Below are positions 23,959 to 34,411 of a DNA stretch of 64,000 nt, one piece after another. A model generated the notes under the pieces. That model had not been told where the DNA came from. It worked only from the letters and a program-made list of their open reading frames with translations, and ran no database searches. A program made the position numbers and the translations under genes. The DNA comes from Seiridium cupressi (Eukaryota; Ascomycota; Sordariomycetes; Amphisphaeriales; Sporocadaceae), in contig JARVKI010000058.1 in assembly GCA_036674765.1 (NCBI GenBank), positions 1 to 64,000 on the forward strand. The letters run 5' to 3'. Positions within the stretch are counted from its first letter, which is position 1; every line of letters starts with the position of its first letter.

Positions 23959-24732
23959 AACGAAGACATATTTATTACGCGAGGTAAGCTACCTCTCTTC
24001 ATATTATCCGACAACTACTCTGGGAATAAATTTTCCAATTGACTGAATTGTGTGGCTCGTTATTGCTACGAGCCAAGCAGACTCAGCTGTGCAGGCCATT
24101 CTCTCGAAGACATATACATGGTTTGGCAAAAATGCTTTATTACAAGCACTTCATCTGATGCGCGACGGCATGCCGCTTGATTGAAGTGTGGGATGCACTC
24201 GCTGCAAGCCTCCGTGTATATGATTCCGACTAGTTGACGGCCACGAGCTGGATAAGAGTTACTTCAACGATTTGCACCAATGAGCTCTAGAAATAAGTCA
24301 TTACGCGGCCCTCTCTTGCTATAGAGCGCTGTGTAGCAATGTATATCACTCACAAAATACTTGCCTTGGAAGAGCCGGACAAAACCACTGTCGAGTCAGC
24401 TCCTCGCGCGACAGCATAGGGTGGAGGTGAATTTGACATAACGTTGAGAGACGTATTCTCTACTTTTGAGACAAATATACAAAGTAGTTGCAATTGTGTT
24501 CAATACCACAATATCGACAATGCAAGATGATATAAAGAAGATTAGCACTTGGGCTTGACTTTTGTATTCTTTTTGCTGCAATGGGTGTAATGCAGATGAT
24601 CTTCAGGCAACACTCGAGCTGACTAATGCGTAATCCATATCACCTTCTAAGTTGCACACTCTCTAACCTAGTGACTAGATGGTAACAACTGATACCAACA
24701 TAAGCAGCAGAAAATCAATTTTAAGGCAGACC
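23959..24732. other. Intergenic region upstream of the bZIP gene
   Basis: About 0.8 kb, relatively A/T-rich, with many short stops in every frame. It probably holds the bZIP promoter. I see no other feature. Confidence 0.5.
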
Positions 24733-26008
24733 ATGGAAACCAACATGCCTCCTCACATCATAGAGAACCGGGAGGAAACGCGACGCACAAGACAGGCTGA
24801 TGGACGGCAATATGGGGAGAAATCCGTATATTGAGGTCCTCCGTTAGGATGATGATGAAGGGAGAAGGAAGCTCCCCTCTGCTGCCGTGAAGGCCTAAGA
24901 CTAAGAACCCCACTGATCCACCCCACGTGGTCTGTGGGTTCATCACAGGCGGCTGATAATGCCAAAGTACGCGTGGCCCGCTTTTCTAGATTACAAATAA
25001 GGCTGACCATGAGGTTTATCGAAGACCCGTAGGGAGAGAGGGAAACTAGCGCAGCGGGCATTCCGCCAAAGGCAGATCGATACCATTAGTGACTTGAGAG
25101 AGGAGAACAAACGCCTTCGGGATGCGATTGTATCGATATGTCGTGCAGCTGCGGCAGACGAGACGACGCTAGGCTTGGCCATCAGGGATGCCCGAAAGGT
25201 GGCTCATATCGAGGACAGTGAGGAGGCTCTTGGCGCACTGGCACAACCGAGTGAGGACCATGAAACACGTCACTCGGATTTGCTTGTGGGAGGGGCACAT
25301 GGATTCGGTGTTTATGACCCATATCACCACCTTCATCCTGTCGTACAAGCTCAACCGCAACGACACAACCTGCCCAACATGGGCAATATTTCCTCGTTCG
25401 ACGCCGACCGCTATTTGAATATAACTAGCGCTCCAGAAGATATCGCTCCATTCCTCGGCTCGGCCGCCTATTCCGTGGCCGGGCAAATACATTGGGTGAC
25501 CTTAGCGTACAGTTATTCAGTCATCAAGGCCCTGAGAACTGCGACGCCATCCTCCGATGCTTGCAGATTTGCATCCAGGATATTTGGGCGCGTGCTACGG
25601 CAGATCTCTTTGGAAGGGCTCCTGGCCATCCTTCACGCCCGCCTGGTCTATCGCAAGGAGGGACTAATGACTGGGGATGACCATCCGGCGAGGGACCCAC
25701 GTCTGGCTAAAGCGTTTATGCTTTCGATTGTTGACATGTGTGCGCCAGAGCCTAAACAGTCTTTTCTCTCAGCCTTTGATGTGGCGGACCGATTACGCGA
25801 GGAGCTAGGGGCTGAATTTCCGGTATTTGAGGCTGTCTTGTGCGGCAAGGTCACGGATTACCGATCCGCCATTATGCGAGATATTATGAGAGAGTTGGCA
25901 TCCAAGGCGATATGCTATGGCGATGGGCCTAGATGGAACCCAGATGACGTTATTTCCGTTTCTCGACGATGGTTTTCAGAATCAAATGCTCTGAATCAAT
26001 CGATTTAG
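24733..26008 (+). CDS. bZIP transcription factor
   Basis: Proposed exons: 24733-24825, 24949-24966 and 25025-26008, giving about 364 residues. The third exon is certain. It opens with a bZIP basic region (TRRERGKLAQRAFRQRQ) that runs directly into a leucine-zipper-like helix (ISDLREENKRLRDAIVSIC). Upstream, an ATG-led exon of 31 codons ending before GTATAT has the Arg-rich, Gly/Tyr composition usual at the N terminus of these factors. An 18-nt micro-exon (AADNAK) would restore the common ADNAK-TRRE lead-in, with introns of 123 and 58 nt. An alternative is direct splicing from exon 1 to exon 3. The C-terminal ~200 residues are helical with no domain I can name. Such proteins bind DNA as dimers in the nucleus. 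The target genes cannot be inferred. Confidence 0.75.
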
Positions 26009-26821
26009 AAAGAACTTTGCCCGTGGTCGTCGGATGGACAGCACTCGCAGATGATTAAACGGCCCTATAACTGTTACTTTAAGGAACGTATTCAAGTATA
26101 GGTGCTTAGTATTATCGGATCTAAAACGCCAGCACCAGAATCCAAGAGCAGAAATTATGTTCTTCAAGGGTGAGTGATGGAGATGATGGGTAACATTCTC
26201 TTGATGTTGGCATTAACCGGCACCTGTAAACCAACGATTCCGGCGAACAGGACACACCGGCAGTGGGCTTGCGGCTCAATAATTTTGGTTGTAAGCGCTG
26301 GAAAATGGCGGCCTCGACGGGTCCTGCTCGACATGTATGAAGGATTGCTCAGATTGGGCCGATGGACGCAAACAACATCATGGCTCTGGGAATGCAGTCA
26401 AGCTGTCGCCGTTGTAGTTAGCAATACTTTTTGTTATGTGACTCTGAGAGTGACCCCTCAGAAGACAATATAATTTCAAATTCATAGACATAGCACTATG
26501 ATAGCCAATATCAAGGTATTTGTGGTATATCGATTACAATCAAATTTGCAAAACCAAAAGGACGTCTAATGCATATCGTGATCCAAGTTTCTCTAGTCTC
26601 CCCGCATCAGAATTTGAGAACGTATTTAGATGTTTAAATCAAATACATATAAAAAATCATTCGAATCCTTTCCAAACCACTTTTCCATCTTGCATATTTA
26701 GGGAAAATTCTCGTTACGTAAACCCCGTGTAACGATTAGAAGCGCCCACCCTGCTCGAGCCTTCTTCCTTCACCTGTATGATGTCTGGATACTTTGGCTC
26801 TAACATCCAATTATAAAACTG
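26009..26821. other. Intergenic region between convergent genes
   Basis: About 0.8 kb between the bZIP stop codon and the stop of the minus-strand hemerythrin-like gene. It is A/T-rich, especially at 26500-26700, and should contain both 3' UTRs. No gene is supportable. Confidence 0.6.
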
Positions 26822-28056
26822 TTACTGTCCATCAACCTCGATTACCATTGACGGTTGCCGCGCTAGCTTTGGAGATTTTGGTCGTACCACCTCGGGCTTC
26901 AACACTACGTTTGGCACGATCCCTTTGCCCTTGGCAGAATCCTCACCTAGGAACGGGAGTTCTTTCGGTTTGCCCCAGACATCACTCGGGAGGAATCTCC
27001 AAGCTCCAGCGTGAGCCTTCGACAGCCTGTCAGCTATGGTGTGCACAGCGACGAGTGATAGTCCCGGCCAATTATTACCGCCTTCAAAAGTAGTGTCGCG
27101 CATCCGAACTAACATTGGTGGTACGATTTTCTGATCCATAGCGTCGTTGGCTTCCTTGTCGAGCTGACGATAAATTTGCGAGATTTTCCCGGCCTTGGAT
27201 TGAGCTTCTGAGGATTCCAACTCGCCACAAACCCGTGGTAAATCTGTTACAATGGATATTAGAGTAGCTAGGTGTTCTTGAAGAATCAGGCCGAGTTCTT
27301 TGATGAGCTCTCGGAATAGTATAGGATCATAAGTTTCGACCATAGGATGTGTCTGCTGAACATATTGCAAAAGACGTGTCAGAGACGGGGCAAAGTCGAG
27401 ATTACCCCCCAGCTGAGACAAGATACAGCCGGGCCTTTTTAAGGTCTCTTCAAATTTTGGAAACATGCGAGTTCGTCGGAAGTGGTCATAGTACTGCACC
27501 CAGAGGCCCCAACATTGAGTCAGGAACAAAAGGTCTGTGATATCCTGGAAATCGGTGACATGAGGGGCCTGCAGAAAGATTGCGTTGAGTCCACGGAGGG
27601 CCGCATTATGTTGATGTGTCATCTCACTGGCAACGTATATAGCCGGGTGTCTCATCTACACGAACAAGGTGAGTATAACTATCCACACACTGCGGCAACG
27701 TCTGATGTTTGCTTCTGGCTACATACATCGTGAGTTTGTGACGGGCTTGCAATAAGAGTCAAAGGCCCGTTTGCCCATGGTCCGCGGACCGCATTGGCCT
27801 GTCTCTTTACTGCCGCTGGCGACGATGGAGCTATGCCTGACCGCGATGACGCCTTTGTGGATATGCTTCCGGATGAATTGACAGTGCCGTCCCGCGATAT
27901 TGACGATCCTTTGGATGAGTTGCTTCGTAAATACATATTACCGTTCCTTCTTGTCCGCTTACTGGAAATGGCGTGATAATCGACAACAGCAGTGGGAATG
28001 TGAATATGTAAGGTCAAACTCAGAACATTCATGATTCTTATGCGTGGTAAATCCAA
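26822..28056 (-). CDS. Hemerythrin-fold (HHE-like) protein with degenerate metal site
   Basis: Two exons on the minus strand, 28056-27727 and 27655-26822, joined in phase 0 across a 71-nt intron (GTATGT donor, GTGTAG acceptor), giving up to 387 residues. The core matches fungal hemerythrin-like proteins: PWANGPLTLIASPSQTHD, then RHPAIYVASEMTHQHNAALR, MFPKFEE, TTFEGGNNWPGL and AWRFLPSDVWGKP. The exact start is uncertain, because in-frame ATGs at 28056, 28032 and 27936 all precede a Ser-rich leader. Intact relatives bind two irons through His, Glu and Asp. Here the usual His-rich helix reads YYDHFRRTRMFP and the expected His of the third helix is Asn (LGGNLDFAP). The fold seems kept but a diiron centre is unlikely. 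The C-terminal ~50 residues are basic and Pro-rich. Confidence 0.75.
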
Positions 28057-28835
28057 GTCGCTGGGCTGCAGCTACAGCAGACATGTCTCTCAGAATACGC
28101 AAGGGCGTTCTATTTAAGGTGTGATTAGTATCGGCATCGCGGCTGTACAATCCTAATCTTGATCAGCCGCTGCCATTAGTCAACCTAACTTCTAGACCGT
28201 CTCATCTTTAGCTCGTAGAGTCACGGCTATCCATGGTAGCCGGCTGTTTTGCGTCCGTTTCTAGTACATTGAATTGACACCATGTCTAGCCATCAATTTC
28301 TGCATGTCTCAACCTAGACTCGCATTGTGTGAGCCTAGATGGTCACGAAGGTCAAGGCCAACACGACCGAGTGTGATCTCAGCATAGCAGCCGCTGTCGC
28401 AGCACGGACGTGTGAGCGGAGCTGAAATCCGACCAGTAGAGTCTCATGTCATTTATTTCAGGTCTAAACAATCAGTAGCTTTCAAGCTCGAGGTATCGCC
28501 ATTCCCGCGGCACGGAGTCCGCACAACCAACAGCCGCTTTACTTTGAGCTAATATAATGTTGTAATCGTTCTGGCTAGGTCGTAGTTCAGCATCCTACAT
28601 CTACATTACCTTCATCAACATCTGCAAGATAGCCATCGACACCAGTGCTCTACCAGTTGCTGGTCAACTAAATCATTCGTGATTGTGCCTCGCGAGGCAT
28701 GAATACATATGGGAGACTACAAAGTCTATTCCAGTTTGACAAGCAGGATCTTTTTCTACTTGATGGGCAACATGGACAGCGTTGCAACAGCGATGGTTAA
28801 ACAAAGGCTATTTATTTCCTTACCTTCTTTGCTCA
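28057..28835. other. Intergenic region
   Basis: About 0.8 kb upstream of the hemerythrin-like gene and downstream of the next minus-strand gene. I see only short frames and no RNA gene. Confidence 0.55.
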
Positions 28836-29546
28836 TCACATAAAACCAATGACCGTCTTCAGTTGTTTGTCAAACTTCTCTTTCGCTCGAAGATAGATTT
28901 CTGCTGCATTAGCCACCAGACTCAAGCCCTCAGCGGACCGATTTGCGCTAATATCATGCAACACTGCAGTATGAATCATTAGGTCCTCAAAGATCGTATT
29001 CAGCTGCTCCATTTCGTAGAATAGGAGGTCATATTCATCCAATTCTAAGTCTGGTCCGTAGAATGGGTCCCAAAATTCTTGAAAATCGAATTCCTCGAGC
29101 GCTCTCCATCTCGCTTCCGGCCCGACGTTGCATGCCGCACGCACGCATGTACGTCCATTGCAGAGTCCTCCCAGGCACCAGCTTTCAATTTTCACATGGC
29201 GGTGCTCCAGGGTATAGTTGTAGCACGTCTCTGGATTGAAGTCTTCGTCTTCTTCGTGGTCTGAGTCCCACATCAGATGCTCTGCTTCCCATATCTTTTC
29301 CTCAGCGCATTCGCAATGGATGATCTCCTCCGATGGAACGCAGCAACTATGATACTCACATCCACGAACCGGTAGATTGAGAAGCCACGTGTGGGCATGG
29401 GTCTTGATGCTCAACTCACAGCGATGGTGACTTGTTTGGAATGGGTTCGCGTAGATAACTCCTCGGCTCCCCTCGATATCTTGTGGCATCATCATCGGCT
29501 TTCGAACATCGTGATGCATCCGATGAGTAAGAATTCGCCGGCACAT
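28836..29546 (-). CDS. Unrecognised Cys/His-rich acidic fungal protein
   Basis: An open frame starting at ATG 29546 (MCRRILTHRMHHDV) encodes 236 residues. The frame extends 11 codons further upstream to an ATG at 29579, but the internal Met matches the way small fungal proteins with an MCRR..HRMHHDV start usually begin. The N-terminal half is rich in Cys and His (ANPFQTSHHRCEL, CEYHSCC, IHCECAEE, CLGGLCNGRTC), which suggests a metal-binding or disulfide-linked module. The centre is acidic (DHEEDEDFNPE), and the C-terminal third is helical. There is no signal peptide or membrane span. From memory, similar uncharacterised proteins occur in Fusarium and relatives. The function is unknown. Confidence 0.6.
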   Translation of the reverse strand: MCRRILTHRMHHDVRKPMMMPQDIEGSRGVIYANPFQTSHHRCELSIKTHAHTWLLNLPVRGCEYHSCCVPSEEIIHCECAEEKIWEAEHLMWDSDHEEDEDFNPETCYNYTLEHRHVKIESWCLGGLCNGRTCVRAACNVGPEARWRALEEFDFQEFWDPFYGPDLELDEYDLLFYEMEQLNTIFEDLMIHTAVLHDISANRSAEGLSLVANAAEIYLRAKEKFDKQLKTVIGFM

Positions 29547-30860
29547 TTTATCCTCTTTCCTTGGACCTACACGGCGCAATATATTAGATACTTACACCAA
29601 CAATCAGGCCTCTGTAGTCACAGCTTGTGGCCCGTTCAATTAAGGACCACGTCCAAATTGTGATAGGAAAGATGAGCCGTCTATTATAAGAGCAGCCAAC
29701 GGAACTTTGTAAATTCAGAGAGACAATCCTGTGGGTTGATCCTGATGATTGCAACTGGAAGTTACCGCTAATTCCCGGCGATTTGAGTCTCTTATGCTAC
29801 CACTCATACCCAATGAGCCTCAATGGCTTTGTACCGGTATGAATTTCCCCTTTTGACCTCATAATTTCAAAGAACAATCGCAAGGCATGGACCCCACTTC
29901 CTGTCCTGCACAATGGTATGTCACAATGGATGGACAGATATGCCTTGTCCTATGGGGAGGGGGCGTCTCAAATATCCCGAAACGTCTGTATCAAGGGCCA
30001 GTGGAAGTCGTGCAGCCTGAAAGTGTGGAAAAATGAAGACTGGGAATCCGTTTTTGGACCAGAACAACGTGTGGGGCTTTGAGGTTCAGGAAGAAGAAGA
30101 AGCATACGATACGGCGAAAGGGAAATTCTCAGCCAGATGATTTATCAATTGAATATTGGTTCTGTGAGAGATACCCCATCGTCAGTCTTTACTGAAACTA
30201 GCTGGAGGCCAAGTGAGCCAAGTCCTGTAGACGAAGTTCATAGAGCCTATCATATCATTTTTGGTTTCCTGCTAGAAACATCGTACCACGAACACTATGA
30301 CAGCTAGCACTAGACCTTGTCGTTCTAGAGTTGGCTTCACGACTTATTCGCATTTTCACCACGATGAGAAATGATGTCCTCACTCGTCGGCCTAATCTTC
30401 AAAGATACACAAGGCTTGACGCTCGAATGTCCAGTGCAAAATTTCCAATCGTGCTTGGTTACAACAACATGAGACCAAAGTTCCAAGTGGATCTAGAGCC
30501 CTGCTGAGTACACGTGCATTGACCTGCTCACTTGCCTCAATGCATCTAGTTCTAGTTTTAGTTCTAGTTATTTATCTATGAAATGCCACTCATAGGTAAG
30601 ACACTGAAGTCTAGGCCTCACGTCCGACCTTCCATTCGACAGGGAGCTCATGATGGGTAATGTTCTCGACGTGTCGATTAACTGTGAATAACGATCAGTT
30701 ACCATCATCTTTCTGGTTGGTTGCTCCTTGCGGTCCTCCAAAATATAAATAGCTGTTCTGGGAACTTTATATATATATTTTTCTCCTTCGCCCACCAATT
30801 CCAATTGCCTAACCGACTGTTATTGTACCCAAGAACTCCTGATATACCCTACGAAGCACG
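29547..30860. other. Intergenic region, promoter side of two divergent genes
   Basis: About 1.3 kb between the start of the Cys/His-rich gene and the DUF1996 gene. A TATA box at 30744-30751 serves the right-hand gene. No further gene is supportable. Confidence 0.6.
30744..30751 (+). promoter_or_regulatory. TATA box of the DUF1996 gene
   Basis: TATAAATA lies 110 bases upstream of the start codon at 30861, a normal spacing for a fungal TATA promoter. A second A/T tract (TATATATATATTTT) at about 30768-30781 is nearer. TATA-driven genes are often strongly regulated, which would fit a secreted protein. Confidence 0.6.
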
Positions 30861-32366
30861 ATGAAGATTGCCTATGTGCTAGCCTCCATGGCCACGATAG
30901 CTCTTGCTGCTAAGGAATCGCGAACCTTCGCTGTTTTGCATTTCAATAATGAGCCGGGCAGGTTCTCAACTGAAGGCCGCATGGACCCAATCGTTAGCCC
31001 TGGCACAGCTGCTTCTCACGCTCGTCAGTATCTACTGGGATACATTCTTACTCCTGGGACTAACTGACGTCGATGCTTAGATGGTATCATGGGCGGCAGC
31101 AACTTTGACTTGATTGTCGAGGGAGACCAGTTGCTGGACTCGAATTGCACCAATGCCGTGATCAAGAACGATAAATCCAACTACTGGGTTCCCACTCTCT
31201 GGTTCCAGTCTCCAAAGAACAGTACCTTCAAGAAGGTACCCCTCTTCTATATGAATGTCTATTGCTTGTGAGCTACCTCAAATATTGTATGATATGAAAG
31301 GGAACTGATTTACAGTTTAGCTTCGATGCCACCGACGATGAGATCATGTCATTCCTACCTGGCCTCAAAATGGTCATCGGCGACCCCTCTAAGCGCAACC
31401 CCCCTGCTACCGGTGCTCTTCAACTTGACCCTACAAAGGGCGTGATCCAACCGGTCCAATGGACTTGTCCTGCCAACGGTGATCCTGATCGTTACCCCCC
31501 GAATAGTGACGGCACCCATGCGGGTAGTAAGTCATTTCAGTGTCGTTTTGTTGCCATCTCTCGTGTGTTTCAAAAGCAAACACTTCCTGGTTCGATATTT
31601 GTGCTTTTGGGATACGAGCTTCAACTCTCGATAAATCGTTCAGCACACTTGATGAGGCAATCGCTAATCTTAGGTGCTGCAGTCCAAGATCCAGGCAATA
31701 GAGGCTCCGGAGCAGGTTTCCCCGTTATCAACTGCGATGCCCTGGGCGCTCCTCTACGCCAGGACGTCCACTTTCCATCATGCTACAATCCTGCTGCTGG
31801 TCTCGAGGATCACAAAAACAATATGGTCTTTCCTACTCCTACTGGGTCCAAGTTGAACTGCCCCCAGGGATACACACATGTGCCGCACATGTTCTACGAA
31901 GTCTATTATGACACGCCTCAGTTCGCGAAGGACTGGACACCAGATGGCCTCCACCAACCATTTGTACTGGCCAATGGAGACCGAACCGGGTACAGCTCGC
32001 ACGGGGACATGATATCTGGCGTAAGCAAACCTTGACAAGTTATTTAATTTCCTAATCGTCCATTTCACAAAGCGCTTCCTGCTTGGACGATTCTGCATTT
32101 GAAGCATAAGCCTCAATCTTCCATAGCTCGCCAGGCACACTCGAAGAATGAATCGCTGACCCCAAGTGTTGAAGTGGGACGTCGACACTCTGCAGGCTAT
32201 CATTGACAGCTGCGATGCCGGGGTTGGAGGCATGGATCATTGCCCTGATGTCATCGGCGGTGTAAATACGAGTGACAGATGTCCGATAGACGCAGACTTC
32301 CCTGACCCAGCGGACGAGTGGCTTACCGCGCTGCCTGGCAACAACCCTGTGACAGGATGGGAGTAG
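30861..32366 (+). CDS. Secreted DUF1996-domain protein
   Basis: Five exons: 30861-31023, 31081-31267, 31321-31526, 31674-32020 and 32175-32366, giving about 364 residues. Introns are 57, 53, 147 and 154 nt, and all junction phases close. A signal peptide is clear (MKIAYVLASMATIALAA). The body has the DUF1996 signature: H.GIMGGSNFD, an early Cys-Thr, NYWVPTLWFQ, VINCDALGAPLRQDVHFPSC, DHKNNMVFP, CPQGYTHVPHMFYEVYY and FVLANGDRTGYSSHGDMISGWD. For exon 3 I chose the GTAAGT donor over an adjacent GTAGTA; both keep the frame. For exon 2 the acceptor TTTAG, not the TTACAG five bases earlier, keeps the frame. DUF1996 proteins are secreted or wall-associated and common in ascomycetes, with no defined reaction. 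The many conserved Cys suggest disulfides. Confidence 0.9.
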
Positions 32367-32999
32367 AGTGGTTTCAGGTGTTGCCATCATTCTTGCTCTC
32401 AGCAAGACCTTTCCACATGTGGTGGAACTCTCAGGTTCACGATATTCATGAAGAATATGTGCTATAGATTAATAGAGATTCATGCCGTGTTCTACCTTAT
32501 AAATCGTGGATCAGATGACAAGCTTCTAAATGGAGTGTATGTTTTACGTGGGAAATATTCCTGTTTCATGATATCTCACGATGTCTATTCTGGACTATAC
32601 ATTGAGATATGTACTTTGCGTGACCAACACATTTAAAGCAGCGGGTTGGTGGTACCATTGAGCGACGAGAAAATGGCATGCAAAACGCCAGCCGTGTCCA
32701 TGTTACACTATATTGACTTCGAGGCGATATACTTGACGAGGCTTGTTTGATGGTTGACAAAAGAGACACTAAACTATCATGTACCGCAGCAGACTTTAGA
32801 CTCTTGAGCCATTATTTATTTTATTACAGTTCTACTAAGATCCAATCTAAAGAGTTTTCCTGGCTGCATCAAGAGTGTCAAGTTCTAGTACATGTTTTAT
32901 GCACAAGTACGAAGAGAAACTTCAATTGACATACCTCAGCGATTGCCTCGACCGCAATCGCATAGATCAAGCCTTTTGCTGGTTAAAGCCGCTCTTGGG
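32367..32999. other. Intergenic region between convergent genes
   Basis: About 0.6 kb between the DUF1996 stop and the stop of the minus-strand zinc-finger gene. It is A/T-rich and probably 3' UTR. Nothing else was seen. Confidence 0.65.
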
Positions 33000-33872
33000 C
33001 TACTTCTGGCGTATGGTCTTTGGTTTGCGCTTTTTGAACACCACAGCCGGTGCCTCGATATTACCTTCAGATATCTGTTCTGCCTTTACAGTGCGTGTCT
33101 CGTCGCTTTCAGCTTCGAGCTTCAACGAACTAGAAATACCCTGGTCATCCTCGGGCAGTTCCTCTTTTAGCGGCGGACTCTGTTGTTCTTCCTTCACTTC
33201 ACGGTCGGCAGATTCTTCAATCTTCTCTTTCTTGGTGGGGACCAGAGTGCCGCTAAGGAGGGCATCCAGATCGACATCGTCCTCGGATGCTTGCTTGTTG
33301 TCGCGGCCCCATTTCCTCGGCTTTTTGAACAGGCTCTGCAGTGCCTCCTCTTCCTCCTCTTCTCCCTCGCGCTTCACACGTTTTCGTACTCCAGTAGCCA
33401 CCGCTTCGACCTTGGCGTTCCCGTGCTCGTCCGTCTTCGGGGCATCGTCTATTACTCTAGTATTCGTGACTTGCCACTCGCTAGCCATGGCCATATTGCC
33501 TCGGAGTTCCGTGGGAACATCGATGCCCATTTCGGCCAGTTGCTCCCATTGCTTCTGCCTCTGGGCCTCGACGCCTCGCCCGGAAGCCTGTGATGATGAG
33601 CTTGGTGGACCTGGCGCCGTACTGGAGCTGGGGCCAGCGCTGCTGGTGCTTGATCCCACAACGCCATTGAGTCGTTCGATCTCACGCTTTGCTCGATCTT
33701 TCTCTCGCTCTTCCTTGTCGTGGCCTCGGTGTAAGTCTCGTAGGAAGCGTTTTAATGCGCCTTGATGCTTCGCTGTTGCTTCATGGTTGCTGCGCTCGAG
33801 CTTGGTGTCGCGGACATAGACAGTGCAGTGCTTGCACCAATATTTTGGCGTGGACTTCCAGTATTCCGACAT
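33000..33872 (-). CDS. U1-type zinc-finger splicing protein, WBP4/FBP21-like
   Basis: One uninterrupted exon of 290 residues. The N terminus carries a U1-type C2H2 finger with Cys13, Cys16, His30 and His36 (MSEYWKSTPKYWCKHC then NHEATAKHQGALKRFLRDL). This is the arrangement found in WW-domain-binding protein 4 (FBP21), a spliceosomal B-complex protein. A charged coiled-coil-like helix follows (EEREKDRAKREIERLN), then low-complexity Ser/Pro sequence. A conserved block (QWEQLAEMGIDVPTELRGNMAMASEWQV) and a Lys/Arg/Glu-rich tail complete the protein. No WW domain is present, as I recall is usual for ascomycete members. The expected place of action is the nuclear pre-mRNA splicing machinery. The gene is divergent from KAP123, about 540 bases away. 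Confidence 0.82.
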   Translation of the reverse strand: MSEYWKSTPKYWCKHCTVYVRDTKLERSNHEATAKHQGALKRFLRDLHRGHDKEEREKDRAKREIERLNGVVGSSTSSAGPSSSTAPGPPSSSSQASGRGVEAQRQKQWEQLAEMGIDVPTELRGNMAMASEWQVTNTRVIDDAPKTDEHGNAKVEAVATGVRKRVKREGEEEEEEALQSLFKKPRKWGRDNKQASEDDVDLDALLSGTLVPTKKEKIEESADREVKEEQQSPPLKEELPEDDQGISSSLKLEAESDETRTVKAEQISEGNIEAPAVVFKKRKPKTIRQK

Positions 33873-34411
33873 GACGCTGAGTTAGCCTGAATCTCGGGGG
33901 AGGTGGCGCCGGACGAAAAAGGGGTGGACAATGATGGAGGCAGGATAATAAGAAGTAATAATGCAGCTCTCAGTAGCCACACAGCAGAGCGTCAATGTTG
34001 CAGTTGTGAGTTGTGACTAGCCTACTTACATTGGACGGGTAACGGGTCATGTGGCGTGGACCGCGAACCGTGAATCTTTGTGACGCGTTAGGCGCCCAGC
34101 AGCCGCAGCCAGCACCAGCGCCTCAGCGCCTTCGAAATTGCCCCTCACGAGTAGTGGGGTTAAATTATGGGCGCGCTAGGCTTATCAAGGGCTTATCGAC
34201 GAGGACCCCGAAATTTGTCTACTGAAAATTTCTGCTATTAAGAGAAATTTGGGGAGATTGGGCAGACACAAAACACTGGCTCGCTTTTTTCCCTCTTAAA
34301 TGCGAGGCTGCCTCCAACCTTTCCTTGATTTCTCACGAGATCGAGGATCGTTCTTGCCCCGTCCCTCCTTTGTATTGTTGTAGCTTCCCTCTTCAGGCTC
34401 AAGTCGCAGCG
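33873..34411. other. Bidirectional promoter region between the WBP4-like gene and KAP123
   Basis: About 540 bases between two divergent start codons of housekeeping genes. It contains C/T-rich stretches near the KAP123 start and no clear TATA box. A shared promoter is inferred from the geometry only. Confidence 0.55.
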
